Shown here in pieces: positions 1 to 7,000 of a stretch of 12,166 nucleotides of DNA. A program made the translations under genes and the position numbers. Location: NCBI GenBank assembly GCA_031263835.1, contig JAISEZ010000162.1, positions 1-12,166 of the forward strand, written 5' to 3'. This DNA comes from Tannerella sp. GTDB taxonomy: Bacteria; Bacteroidota; Bacteroidia; Bacteroidales; Tannerellaceae. Position 1 is the first letter of the stretch, and each line of letters starts with the position of its first letter. The notes under the pieces are model-generated. The model saw only the letters and a list, made by a program, of their open reading frames with translations, searched no databases and was not told the origin of the DNA.

Positions 1-1350
1 GTTTACCTCCTGCCATACGGCGTCGAAAAGGGTGCGGCCATCCCGGGCGGGACGATTGTGGAAGTCTCCAGGATAAAGGAATCATACGGTTATTTCAAGA
101 TTGATGCGCCCCTGACTTCCTCGCAAATCAGTTTTCCCCTGCTGACGCCCGAAGGCGAGGTCTTTGCCCTGGCGCAGGAGGATGCCTCCGGCAATCATCA
201 AACGTATGGCATATCCGTCCCCTATATCCTTGATATCCGGATTGCTTCGATGGACGTATTCAACAAGACCTACGCAGCCATCAATATCCGCAAGGCCTGG
301 GCAGCAACGCCGGAAGATGCGCAGATTGCACTGATGCTCTATACCTCGCAGCAGGATGTGCCGACTTATCTGGAGACCCTGACCGATTTTATCGCTTCGT
401 TTCCGGAGGTTTCCACCGGCTACCTGAACAGGGCTTCGCATTATGCCCACCACCGGAAGGAACTGGCCGCTTCGGACGCGGAACGGATGAACCTGCTTTC
501 GCTGGCGCAGGCGGATTTGGAGACGGCAGCAAAGTACATGGACAAGCCGGGAGAACGTTTCTACGAACAGGCAAAACTGATTTATGGCGTGGCGTCGGAC
601 GACAGCACGCTGCAGTCACCCGTCTGGAGCGTGGAGGCGGCACGGGCGAATGTCCGGAAGGCGATTGCCGAAAACGACGACCCGGCTTACCGCCAGCTGG
701 AAGGCGACATTGCCTTTTATCTGGGCGACTACGAACAGGCCTACGAATCATACCGGATGGTGGCGCAAAGTCCGCTGTCTTCGGGCATTTCCTGTTACAT
801 GGCGGCCAAAGCCAGACAGCAGATGCCGGGGGCGAATCCGGTAGAGGTAATCGCATTAATGGACAGTGCGATAGAAAAAAGCGCCGCCCTGCCGAATGAT
901 GCGCTGGTTTACCTGCAGGAAAACGCCGAATTGAAGATGCAATTTGGCATGTATGATGCGGCTGCGGCTGACTATGACCGGTGCTATACCCTGATGGCCG
1001 GGAACGTATCGGATACGTTTTATTACCTCCGCGAACAGGCCAGGTTCCGTGCCGGCGATTTGGAGGGCGCGCAGAAAGACATTTCTTCCGCCATCATTCT
1101 GGATCCTCAAAACGCTGTCTATTACGCGGAAGAGGCATCCATATACCTCCGTCGGCAGCAGCCGGCCAAGGCGCAGGAGAGTTTGCAGAAGGCCCTGTCC
1201 ATAGACCCGGACTTTGCGTCCAGCCATCGTTTGCTGGGAATCAGTTATCTCAGGCAGGAGAAAAAGGACGAAGCCTGCAACGCCTTCCAAAAGGCCCGAG
1301 AACTCGGCGACCCGCTGGTAGACAAACTGATCAGGGAGAACTGCCGGTAA
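1..1350 (+). CDS. Trypsin-like/TPR protein, 5' end outside window
   Basis: The frame is open from base 1, so the gene begins upstream; 449 codons are visible and it stops with TAA at 1348-1350. A GTG at 58 should not be taken as the start. Fragment residues 1-70 resemble the C-terminal barrel of a trypsin-like (S1) domain: a run [16 protein letters not shown] followed by [11 protein letters not shown]. The rest is alpha-helical with tetratricopeptide-like repeats, weaker near residues 139-182 and 226-259 and clear at about 339-443 (for example the motif around [15 protein letters not shown], then ALSIDPDF). Proteins joining a trypsin-like N-terminus to TPRs are known in Bacteroidales and their role is undefined; scaffolding or envelope stress is a guess. 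The usual GNSGSP catalytic motif is replaced by SSQISFP, so this domain is probably not an active protease. The signal peptide and the other catalytic residues lie outside the window. Confidence 0.8.
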   Translation, partial: VYLLPYGVEKGAAIPGGTIVEVSRIKESYGYFKIDAPLTSSQISFPLLTPEGEVFALAQEDASGNHQTYGISVPYILDIRIASMDVFNKTYAAINIRKAWAATPEDAQIALMLYTSQQDVPTYLETLTDFIASFPEVSTGYLNRASHYAHHRKELAASDAERMNLLSLAQADLETAAKYMDKPGERFYEQAKLIYGVASDDSTLQSPVWSVEAARANVRKAIAENDDPAYRQLEGDIAFYLGDYEQAYESYRMVAQSPLSSGISCYMAAKARQQMPGANPVEVIALMDSAIEKSAALPNDALVYLQENAELKMQFGMYDAAAADYDRCYTLMAGNVSDTFYYLREQARFRAGDLEGAQKDISSAIILDPQNAVYYAEEASIYLRRQQPAKAQESLQKALSIDPDFASSHRLLGISYLRQEKKDEACNAFQKARELGDPLVDKLIRENCR

Positions 1351-1351
1351 T

Positions 1352-1419
1352 TCCTTAAATCCCGCATTACAAGGATGGCATATATCATCCTGCGCATCCT
1401 TAAATCCCGTAAATCCCGG
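1352..1419. repeat. Short direct repeats in the intergenic region before thyA
   Basis: The 13-mer TCCTTAAATCCCG occurs at 1352-1364 and again at 1397-1409, followed at once by a further TAAATCCCGG (1410-1419). Between the copies is a small hairpin, AGGATG (1372-1377) with CATCCT (1386-1391). The block directly follows the TPR gene stop and is followed by a C-rich stretch to about 1470. It looks like a low-complexity intergenic repeat; it might act as a weak transcription end for the upstream gene, but no T-run follows it. Confidence 0.6.
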
Positions 1420-1474
1420 TTCAGACAGGGGCGACGGGGACATCCCCCCTGCACCCCCCTTTCGCCGGGATTAT

Positions 1475-1505
1475 TTTGTTCCGGTCATTTTATTGTTTAC
1501 TTTTG
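1475..1505 (+). promoter_or_regulatory. Bacteroidota-type promoter of thyA
   Basis: A -33 element TTTG (1475-1478) and a -7 element TACTTTTG (1498-1505) are separated by 19 bp, matching the Bacteroidota sigma-ABfr consensus TTTG-N19-20-TAnnTTTG. Transcription would be expected to start at about 1509-1513, right at the thyA ATG (1514), implying a very short or absent leader. Confidence 0.7.
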
Positions 1506-1513
1506 CACGTGTT

Positions 1514-2308
1514 ATGAGACAATATATAAACTTGCTTGAAGACGTGCTCCGGCAGGGAGTGGACAAACAGGACCGCACGGGCACGGGCACGCGGAGCATC
1601 TTCGGGTATCAGATGCGGTTCGACCTGCGCGAGGGATTCCCGCTGCTGACGACCAAGAAGCTGCATCTGAAATCGATCATCTACGAACTGCTGTGGTTTC
1701 TGCAGGGCGATACGAATGTACGCTACCTGCAGGAACACGGCGTGCGCATCTGGAACGAATGGGCGGACGAACACGGCGACCTGGGACACATCTACGGTTA
1801 TCAGTGGCGTTCGTGGCCGGATTATAACGGCGGCTTTATTGACCAGATCAGCGACGCCGTTCATGCCATCCGGCACAGTCCCGATTCGCGGCGCATCATC
1901 GTCAGCGCCTGGAACGTGGGCGACCTTGCCAACATGAACCTTCCGCCCTGCCACACCTTCTTTCAGTTCTACGTGGCCGGCGGACGGCTGAGCCTGCAAC
2001 TGTACCAGCGGAGCGCCGACATTTTTCTGGGCGTGCCGTTCAATATTGCCTCCTATGCGTTGCTGTTGCAGATGATGGCGCAGGCGACCGGACTGGAAGC
2101 GGGCGATTTCGTCCATACGCTGGGCGACGCGCATATCTATAACAATCATCTCGAACAGGTGCGGTTGCAGCTGACGCGAACGCCCCGTCCGCTCCCGCAG
2201 ATGAAAATCAATCCCGCCGTGCAGTCTGTTTTCGACTTCCGGTACGAAGACTTCGAACTGGTCAGTTACAACCCCCACCCCCATATCAGGGGCGAAGTAT
2301 CGGTATGA
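1514..2308 (+). CDS. thyA: Thymidylate synthase
   Basis: Makes dTMP from dUMP with 5,10-methylene-tetrahydrofolate, releasing dihydrofolate, in the cytoplasm. The protein has 264 residues, the same length as E. coli ThyA, and aligns with it end to end from memory. Visible landmarks are DRTGTGT (residues 20-26), the nucleophile Cys146 in [27 protein letters not shown] with its phosphate-binding Arg and dUMP-binding Asn, and GDAHIYNNH near the C-terminus. The ATG at 1514 is chosen because it gives the family N-terminus MRQY; a TTG seven codons earlier would add residues foreign to the family and lies inside the promoter. folA follows 67 bp downstream, the usual pairing, since FolA recycles the dihydrofolate made here. 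No Shine-Dalgarno site is possible if the transcript starts where the promoter predicts. No oddity in the protein itself. Confidence 0.98.
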   Translation: MRQYINLLEDVLRQGVDKQDRTGTGTRSIFGYQMRFDLREGFPLLTTKKLHLKSIIYELLWFLQGDTNVRYLQEHGVRIWNEWADEHGDLGHIYGYQWRSWPDYNGGFIDQISDAVHAIRHSPDSRRIIVSAWNVGDLANMNLPPCHTFFQFYVAGGRLSLQLYQRSADIFLGVPFNIASYALLLQMMAQATGLEAGDFVHTLGDAHIYNNHLEQVRLQLTRTPRPLPQMKINPAVQSVFDFRYEDFELVSYNPHPHIRGEVSV

Positions 2309-2372
2309 GATTCAAAGATTCCATGATTCAAGAATTCAATAATTCAATGATTCAATAATTCAAAGATTCAAT
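2309..2372. repeat. Eight tandem copies of an 8-bp repeat between thyA and folA
   Basis: Immediately after the thyA TGA there are eight end-to-end octamers of consensus RATTCAAT, with units starting at 2309, 2317, 2325, 2333, 2341, 2349, 2357 and 2365. In order they are GATTCAAA, GATTCCAT, GATTCAAG, AATTCAAT, AATTCAAT, GATTCAAT, AATTCAAA and GATTCAAT. The array fills the whole gap except three bases (CGC) before the folA ATG. It contains no Shine-Dalgarno site and no TAnnTTTG element, so folA is presumably read from the thyA promoter. Confidence 0.93.
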
Positions 2373-2375
2373 CGC

Positions 2376-2903
2376 ATGAGTATCATTTCCATTATCGTCG
2401 CGACGGACGAACAGGGGGCCATCGGTAAGGACGGACAGCTGCTGTGCCGTCTGCCCCGCGACATGAAGCGTTTCAGGGAGATTACCACCGGTCATACGGT
2501 GATTATGGGACGGAAAACGTTTGAATCCCTGCCTGGCGGTGCCCTGCCCAACCGGAAAAACAGGGTGCTCAGCGCCGGTCCGGACAGGCATTACGAACAT
2601 TGCGACGTCAGCCGTTCGCTGCAGGAGGCGCTGGCGGCCTGTGAAGGGGAGGAAGAAGTGTTTATCATCGGCGGCGCCGGGGTGTACCGGCAGGCGATGC
2701 CCCTCGCTGGGAAAATCTACCTGACCGAAATACATCATACGTTTGCGGATGCCGACGCTTTTTTCCCGTCTTTCACCGCTGCGGAATGGACGGAAACAGG
2801 CCGTCAGGACTTCCCGCCGGACGATAAAAATCCCTATGCTCATACTTTTTCTACCTATATAAGAAAAAATAAGGGACATTCGGATACAACCATAAAGAAT
2901 TAG
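2376..2903 (+). CDS. folA: Dihydrofolate reductase
   Basis: Reduces dihydrofolate to tetrahydrofolate with NADPH in the cytoplasm, completing the cycle started by the upstream thyA. The protein has 175 residues, slightly longer than the usual 160-165 because of a C-terminal tail after the last strand. Family landmarks are IGKDGQLL at residues 16-23, the substrate-binding acid Asp29 in LPRDMKRF, the NADPH-binding GHTVIMGRKTFESL, LPNRKN, FIIGGAGVYRQ, and LTEIHHTFADADAFFP. The unusual point is Cys24 (codon TGC at 2445-2447), at the place of the near-invariant Trp22 of E. coli DHFR (motif PWNLPAD; here LCRLPRD). Everything else required looks present, so I expect an active enzyme with possibly altered kinetics or inhibitor response. 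The start is the only ATG giving a normal N-terminal first strand. Confidence 0.95.
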   Translation: MSIISIIVATDEQGAIGKDGQLLCRLPRDMKRFREITTGHTVIMGRKTFESLPGGALPNRKNRVLSAGPDRHYEHCDVSRSLQEALAACEGEEEVFIIGGAGVYRQAMPLAGKIYLTEIHHTFADADAFFPSFTAAEWTETGRQDFPPDDKNPYAHTFSTYIRKNKGHSDTTIKN

Positions 2904-2906
2904 CAC

Positions 2907-2914
2907 TAACTTTG
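2907..2914 (+). promoter_or_regulatory. Putative -7 element for the DUF1573-meaB run
   Basis: TAACTTTG (followed by C) matches the Bacteroidota -7 consensus TAnnTTTG and begins four bases after the folA stop. No good TTTG sits 19-20 bp upstream, so the -33 part is weak. A start near 2920 would give a leader of about 24 nt rich in A just before the ATG at 2944. Confidence 0.55.
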
Positions 2915-2943
2915 CGTCGGTTTTAACTATAAAAAAGAATAAT

Positions 2944-3333
2944 ATGAAACGTGTTTTATTTGTATTAATGACTGTTTTACTGACTTCCGGAATGGTCCAT
3001 GCACAACAGAAGGAAGCGTCTATTACGGTGGCGGACAGCGCCTCGTACGATTTTGGAGATATCAACGAGGCGGACGGCCCGGTATCTCATACGTTTACCA
3101 TCCTCAACAACGGCGAACTGCCCCTGGTCGTTTCAAAAGTCGTAGCCTCATGCGGCTGTACGACGCCCGAATGGACCAAAGAACCGATTGCTCCGGGCAA
3201 AACCGGCGAGGTGAAAGTTACTTACGATCCGAAAGGACGGCCGAACAGGTTTACGAAAGGGATCAGCATATACAGTAACGGAAGTACCGGCAGCTATCAG
3301 CTGACGATTCGGGGAAACGTGATTCCAAAGTAA
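2944..3333 (+). CDS. Secreted single-domain DUF1573 protein
   Basis: A 129-residue protein with a type I signal peptide (KR at residues 2-3, hydrophobic core, cleavage likely after Ala20 in MVHA|QQ), so it is exported. The mature part is one DUF1573 domain (PF07610), an immunoglobulin-like beta-sandwich common in Bacteroidota. The pattern is YDFGDI, then HTFTILNNGELPLVV, then the family hallmark SCGCTTPEW with Cys70 and Cys72, then APGKTGEVKVTYDP and a closing strand LTIRGNV. The function of the family is unknown; binding or envelope scaffolding is only a guess. It is followed after 18 bp by a larger protein carrying the same domain and probably shares its transcript. The two copies share near-identical motifs (EWTKEPIAPGK against QWTKEPVPPGK), so they look like a duplication. 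Confidence 0.9.
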   Translation: MKRVLFVLMTVLLTSGMVHAQQKEASITVADSASYDFGDINEADGPVSHTFTILNNGELPLVVSKVVASCGCTTPEWTKEPIAPGKTGEVKVTYDPKGRPNRFTKGISIYSNGSTGSYQLTIRGNVIPK

Positions 3334-3351
3334 CCCTAAACCGGAAACAGG

Positions 3352-4491
3352 ATGTTGAAGACAACGCAGGCATTTGCCCTCGTTTTTTTCGGGTTATTCT
3401 TGCTGTGTCAGCCGGTTCGTCCGCAGGACGGGAAGGCGGAAACGGAAGGAACGCCGGTGGCTACGCTGCCGGAGAGCACCCACGATTTCGGACTGGTCGA
3501 AGAGGAAGCCGGTTTTGCCTCCCACGTGTTTGAGGTTAAAAATACGGGAGACGCACCCCTGCTCATCACGCATGTCCAGTCATCCTGTGGCTGTACGCAG
3601 CCGCAGTGGACAAAAGAGCCGGTTCCGCCGGGAAAAAGCGGTTACGTGGAAATCGCGTTCGACCCGGTGAACCGGCCCGGCCCGTTCCAGAAGAATGTGA
3701 CGATTTTCACCAATGACAAACGACCGCGCCTGCGGCTGACAATCAAAGGGGATGTGGTGCCCAAGCGCGCCACGCTGCAGCGCGCCTTTCACGACACCAT
3801 CGGAACCGTCCAGCTGGAACGGAAGGCCTTTCTGTTTTACACCGTCCGTCCCGGAGCGGAAGTCAAACAGGAGATATGGATACGGAATTTCTCGAACGAA
3901 GACGTAACGCTTTCGCTCGAGGACGTTCCGGAATATATCCGGCTGGAAACGCCGGCGGTACTGACAGGCGGAAAAGCGGAGCGGTTCAAAATCACGCTTG
4001 ATGCATCCAGGCTGCCGGACAAACGGGGACACATGCTGGGACACATCACGTGGAAAGCCGTGAGTAAATCGGGCGCGACGGTCAAGCAGGCCGTTCCGCT
4101 GATTATGAATTTTGTCAATGACTTTTCGAAACTGACGGCGGAAGAAAAAGCGAACGCTCCGGCGGTTCAGCTTTCGAATACCGTGATGGATTTCGGCAAG
4201 TTGAAGAAAAGCGGATTCTTCAGTTGGGGAAACAAATCCGTATCCCGGCAGATTATGGTCACCAACGAAGGGAAGTCGGATTTGACGTTTCACAGCGCCG
4301 GCAGCGACGATGAACGTGTTCAGGTCACAATGGCCAAGAAGACGCTGCGGGCCGGAGAGACCATTGCCATGAACGTGATTCTTTCTCCGAAAACCGTGAA
4401 AGGTCAGTTAGCCGCGGACGTGTACCTCGTATGCAACGACCCCGGCGGGCCGGTACGCAACATCAGAGTCACCGCCGAAGGATACAGATAA
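3352..4491 (+). CDS. Secreted multi-domain DUF1573 protein
   Basis: A 379-residue protein with an N-terminal signal sequence (about residues 1-25). No proper lipobox is seen: the Cys in FLLCQP lacks a small residue before it. Residues about 38-138 form a DUF1573 domain with HDFGLVEE, HVFEVKNTGDAPLLI, and the hallmark SSCGCTQPQW with Cys79 and Cys81. Residues about 140-260 look like a second, divergent beta-sandwich without the CGC motif, and residues about 270-379 form a third (VMDFGKLKKSG, then QIMVTNEGKSDLTF). The layout suggests a chain of Ig-like or ASH-like domains in the periplasm or at the surface. Its molecular role is unknown. The gene lies 18 bp after the single-domain DUF1573 gene, and its stop is two bases before the meaB ATG, so the three are probably one operon. 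Confidence 0.88.
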   Translation: MLKTTQAFALVFFGLFLLCQPVRPQDGKAETEGTPVATLPESTHDFGLVEEEAGFASHVFEVKNTGDAPLLITHVQSSCGCTQPQWTKEPVPPGKSGYVEIAFDPVNRPGPFQKNVTIFTNDKRPRLRLTIKGDVVPKRATLQRAFHDTIGTVQLERKAFLFYTVRPGAEVKQEIWIRNFSNEDVTLSLEDVPEYIRLETPAVLTGGKAERFKITLDASRLPDKRGHMLGHITWKAVSKSGATVKQAVPLIMNFVNDFSKLTAEEKANAPAVQLSNTVMDFGKLKKSGFFSWGNKSVSRQIMVTNEGKSDLTFHSAGSDDERVQVTMAKKTLRAGETIAMNVILSPKTVKGQLAADVYLVCNDPGGPVRNIRVTAEGYR

Positions 4492-4493
4492 CG

Positions 4494-5585
4494 ATGGAAC
4501 ATCCCGAAAACGAGGCGCAATACAGGGGGCTGAAAGTAAATGAGGGCGTGACGGACGCGCCGACCGTCAACCCTTATTTAAAAAGGCCCCCGCGTCCCAG
4601 GCGGTTTACCTCCTCCGAGTTTACGGAAGGCATCTTTCGCGGCGATATTGCCATCCTCAGCCAGGCCGTCACCCTGATTGAAAGCGCCAAAGACGAACAT
4701 CACCGGCAAGCGCAGGAAATTATCGAGCGATGCCTGCCGCGGAGCGGGCATTCCGTGCGGATTGGAATCACGGGCGTGCCGGGAGCCGGAAAAAGCACTT
4801 CCATTGACGCTTTCGGAATGTACATGTTGAAGGAAGGTCACAAGCTGGCCGTACTCGCCATCGACCCCAGCAGCGAACGTTCCAAGGGCAGTATCCTGGG
4901 CGACAAGACGCGCATGGAAGCCCTCTCGCGCGAAAAAAATGCGTTCATACGCCCTTCCCCGACGGCCGGATCGCTGGGGGGAGTCGCCCGCAAGACGCGC
5001 GAAACCATTATCCTGTGCGAAGCGGCCGGCTTCGATACCGTCTTTGTGGAAACCGTCGGCGTCGGACAAAGCGAGACGGCTGTCCATTCGATGGTCGATT
5101 TTTTCCTGCTGATTCAGCTGGCCGGCACGGGAGACGAATTGCAGGGCATCAAGCGCGGCATCATGGAAATGGCCGACGGCATCATCATCAACAAAGCCGA
5201 CGGCGACAACATCGACCGCGCCAAACTGGCCGCGTCGCATTTCCGCAATGCCCTGCACCTTTTCCCGCCTGCGGATTCCGGATGGAGGCCGCAGGTACTC
5301 ACCTATTCCGGGTATTACAATCTGGGGATAAAGGAAATCTGGGAAATGATTGACAGCTACATCGCGTTCACGAAGGAAAACGGCTATTTCGCGTACAAAC
5401 GGAACGAACAGTCCCGCTACTGGATGTACGAGAGCATCCACGAAATGCTGCGCAACGCCTTCTATCATCATCCGGAGATTGAGCGCCTGCTCCCCCGGAT
5501 GGAGCAGAAAGTAGTGAATAACGAACTCAGTTCCTTCGTTGCTGCCCGGCAACTGATCGACCTTTTTCTGGAGAAAAGCCGGTAA
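4494..5585 (+). CDS. meaB: Methylmalonyl-CoA mutase-associated GTPase MeaB
   Basis: A cytoplasmic G3E-type GTPase (ArgK/MeaB family, PF03308) that gates loading of adenosylcobalamin onto methylmalonyl-CoA mutase and protects it. In propionate-forming Bacteroidales the mutase links succinate to propionate. The protein has 363 residues. Visible are the P-loop GVPGAGKS (residues 94-101), the IDPSSERSKGSILGDKTRM switch region, the Walker B/switch II stretch FVETVGVGQSE (from about residue 184), and the guanine-specificity motif NKAD (233-236). The C-terminal helical part (HHPEIERLLPRMEQKV) matches the dimerisation arm of the family. The ATG at 4494 is chosen because the frame upstream (to 4431) overlaps the DUF1573 gene and encodes an Arg-rich tail foreign to the family. 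The mutase subunits are not in the window. Only 10 bp separate its stop from the convergent pfkA stop. Confidence 0.95.
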   Translation: MEHPENEAQYRGLKVNEGVTDAPTVNPYLKRPPRPRRFTSSEFTEGIFRGDIAILSQAVTLIESAKDEHHRQAQEIIERCLPRSGHSVRIGITGVPGAGKSTSIDAFGMYMLKEGHKLAVLAIDPSSERSKGSILGDKTRMEALSREKNAFIRPSPTAGSLGGVARKTRETIILCEAAGFDTVFVETVGVGQSETAVHSMVDFFLLIQLAGTGDELQGIKRGIMEMADGIIINKADGDNIDRAKLAASHFRNALHLFPPADSGWRPQVLTYSGYYNLGIKEIWEMIDSYIAFTKENGYFAYKRNEQSRYWMYESIHEMLRNAFYHHPEIERLLPRMEQKVVNNELSSFVAARQLIDLFLEKSR

Positions 5586-5595
5586 GGCGTGCGCC

Positions 5596-6579
5596 TCACA
5601 TGGAAACAATCCGGAGCGTATTCAGCAAATCCCGGTTGATAGGCTTGTCATTCTTGATGGCTTTGGCAAACGGAACGTGTACGATTTCTCCGTTCTGGAT
5701 ACCGATCATTACGTTTCGCTGGTCATCCAGCAGGGCGTCGATTGCCGCCACTCCCATGCGCGTAGCCAGGATACGGTCTTGCGCCGAGGGCGAACCGCCC
5801 CGTTGCAGGTGACCGAGAATGGAAACGCGAACTTCGAACTGCGGGTATTCATTTTTCACCCGTTCCGCCACGCCAATGGCCCCGCCCGTCACTTCGCTTT
5901 CGGCCACCAGTACGATACTGCTGTTCTTGGATTTCCGGAAGCCTGTTTCGATCATTTCCGCCAGCTGGTCTTTTTCCAGCGAAATTTCGGGGATGATGGC
6001 CGCTTCCGCACCGGAGGCGATGGCTCCGTTCAGGGCCAGAAAACCGGCATCGCGTCCCATCACTTCGATGAAAAACAGCCGTTCGTGCGACGAAGCCGTG
6101 TCGCGTATCTTGTCGACGCACTCCATCACCGTGTTCAGCGCCGTGTCGTAGCCGATGGTTATATCCGTCCCGTAGAGGTCGTTGTCGATCGTTCCGGGCA
6201 GGCCGACAATCGGATAGTTGTACTCCTGCGCCAGCAGACGCGCCCCGGTCAGGCTACCGTCGCCGCCGATCACCACCAGCGCGTCGATCTGTTCCCGGCA
6301 GAGCATTTCGTATGCCCGTTTGCGGCCTTCCTGCGTCCGGAACTCTTCGCAGCGGGCGGTCTTCAGAATCGTGCCGCCACGCTGGATGATATTACTGACG
6401 TTTTGCGTCTTGAACTCTTCGATTTCGTTTGTGATCAATCCCCTGTAACCGCGGTAAATGCCTTTCACGGCAATGCCGTTATAGATCGCGGCGCGTGTGA
6501 TGGCGCGGATCGCCGCATTCATTCCCGGCGCGTCGCCACCGGACGTCAGTACACCTATACATTTGATAATTTGTGACAT
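5596..6579 (-). CDS. pfkA: ATP-dependent 6-phosphofructokinase
   Basis: Phosphorylates fructose 6-phosphate to fructose 1,6-bisphosphate with ATP, the committed step of glycolysis, in the cytoplasm. The protein has 327 residues, close to E. coli PfkA (320). Landmarks are [17 protein letters not shown] at the N-terminus, GGDGS (residues 105-109), the catalytic stretch PGTIDND with Asp132, [11 protein letters not shown], and [14 protein letters not shown] near the C-terminus. Gly108 after GGD and Gly129 in PGTIDND mark the ATP-using type; pyrophosphate-using enzymes carry Asp and Lys there. It is a single gene, convergent with meaB and divergent from nothing nearby. A TATCTTTG element about 44 bases before its ATG is the likely promoter, and the 42-bp hairpin array lies just upstream of that, so an effect of the array on pfkA is possible but unproven. 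Confidence 0.97.
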   Translation of the reverse strand: MSQIIKCIGVLTSGGDAPGMNAAIRAITRAAIYNGIAVKGIYRGYRGLITNEIEEFKTQNVSNIIQRGGTILKTARCEEFRTQEGRKRAYEMLCREQIDALVVIGGDGSLTGARLLAQEYNYPIVGLPGTIDNDLYGTDITIGYDTALNTVMECVDKIRDTASSHERLFFIEVMGRDAGFLALNGAIASGAEAAIIPEISLEKDQLAEMIETGFRKSKNSSIVLVAESEVTGGAIGVAERVKNEYPQFEVRVSILGHLQRGGSPSAQDRILATRMGVAAIDALLDDQRNVMIGIQNGEIVHVPFAKAIKNDKPINRDLLNTLRIVSM

Positions 6580-6622
6580 AATAATTCCATTAGAATGATA
6601 TAATATGGTAAAGTAACCGCTG

Positions 6623-6630
6623 CAAAGATA
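6623..6630 (-). promoter_or_regulatory. Putative -7 element of pfkA
   Basis: On the minus strand this reads TATCTTTG followed by C, matching TAnnTTTG. It predicts a start near 6616-6618 and a leader of about 37 nt. No convincing TTTG is found 19-20 bp upstream. The same TATCTTTGC occurs before the small membrane gene at 7956-7963. Confidence 0.55.
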
Positions 6631-6678
6631 GCTATTTTCCCGGAAAGTATGCTTGCGGGGAGTTTCAAAGGTTGCAAT

Positions 6679-6990
6679 TCAAATTGTTGCGCCGGTCGGA
6701 ATCTGAATCCATCCGTCAGCAATGCTGACGGATGCAATCCGGTCGGGTAGGGCTCCGTCACCATTGATGACGGACGCAATCCGGTCGGGGACGGCTCCGT
6801 CACCATTGATGACGGAGGCAATCCGGTCGGGGACGGCTCCGTCACCATTGATGACGGATACAATCCGGTCGGGGACGGCTCCGTCATCATTGATGACGGT
6901 CGCAATCCGGTCGGGATTCCCTCCGTCAGCATTGCGACCTCCTTGAATCAGGACGTAGGAAATCAGATTTCGACCGGCGCGACAATTTGA
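6679..6990. repeat. 312-bp element: 30-bp terminal inverted repeats around a hairpin array
   Basis: The left arm (6679-6708) and the right arm (6961-6990) are inverted copies matching at 27 of 30 positions; both carry the core GCGCCGGTCG. The match stops exactly at 6679 and 6990. Two of the three differences would be G-U pairs in a plus-strand RNA, leaving 29 of 30 paired. Inside lies the 42-bp tandem array (6710-6940) and a 20-bp unique spacer (6941-6960). No clear target-site duplication is seen. It might be a miniature inverted-repeat element, a regulatory or attachment site, or a structured RNA; no transposase is near. Confidence 0.85.
6710..6940. repeat. Tandem array of 42-bp hairpin-forming units
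   Basis: Units begin with CCGTCA at 6713, 6755, 6797, 6839, 6881 and 6923, exactly 42 bp apart; the sixth is partial and decayed. Each unit has a dyad (CCGTCA, 7-base centre, TGACGG), a variable trinucleotide, CAATCCGGTCGGG, and a linker ending ACGGCT. CCGGTCGG recurs at 6739, 6781, 6823, 6865 and 6907. The first unit's dyad is extended to a perfect 12+1+12 palindrome (6710-6734), and the fifth is a perfect 9+1+9. Units 2, 3 and 4 differ from each other only at positions 21-22. GACGG and CCGTC can also pair across units. Since 42 is divisible by 3, frames stay open on both strands, including a minus-strand frame 6932-6555 discussed in the findings. Confidence 0.93.
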
Positions 6991-7000
6991 TTACCTATAT

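Noticed and set aside
1493..1513. Upstream TTG start for thyA
   Set aside because: It would place the start inside the -7 element and add seven residues not found in the family.
2352..3065. Minus-strand frame spanning folA and the next gene start
   Set aside because: It crosses the octamer repeat, folA antisense and a promoter; no domain or start signal supports it.
5586..5595. Bidirectional terminator between meaB and pfkA
   Set aside because: The 10-bp gap reads GGCGTGCGCC, a dyad with only a two-base centre and no T-runs; too small to call a terminator.
4578..5609. Long minus-strand frame opposite meaB
   Set aside because: Antisense of meaB, whose motifs are unmistakable; codon-bias shadow.
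5677..6576. Long plus-strand frame opposite pfkA
   Set aside because: It is the antisense of a clear phosphofructokinase gene, and its translation has no family features.
6710..6940. CRISPR array
   Set aside because: The 42-bp units are contiguous with no unique spacers, only three positions vary, and no cas gene is present.
6722..6946. Plus-strand 74-codon frame across the repeat array
   Set aside because: The frame stays open only because the unit is 42 bp; there is no Shine-Dalgarno or promoter, and the protein is just the repeat read in another frame.
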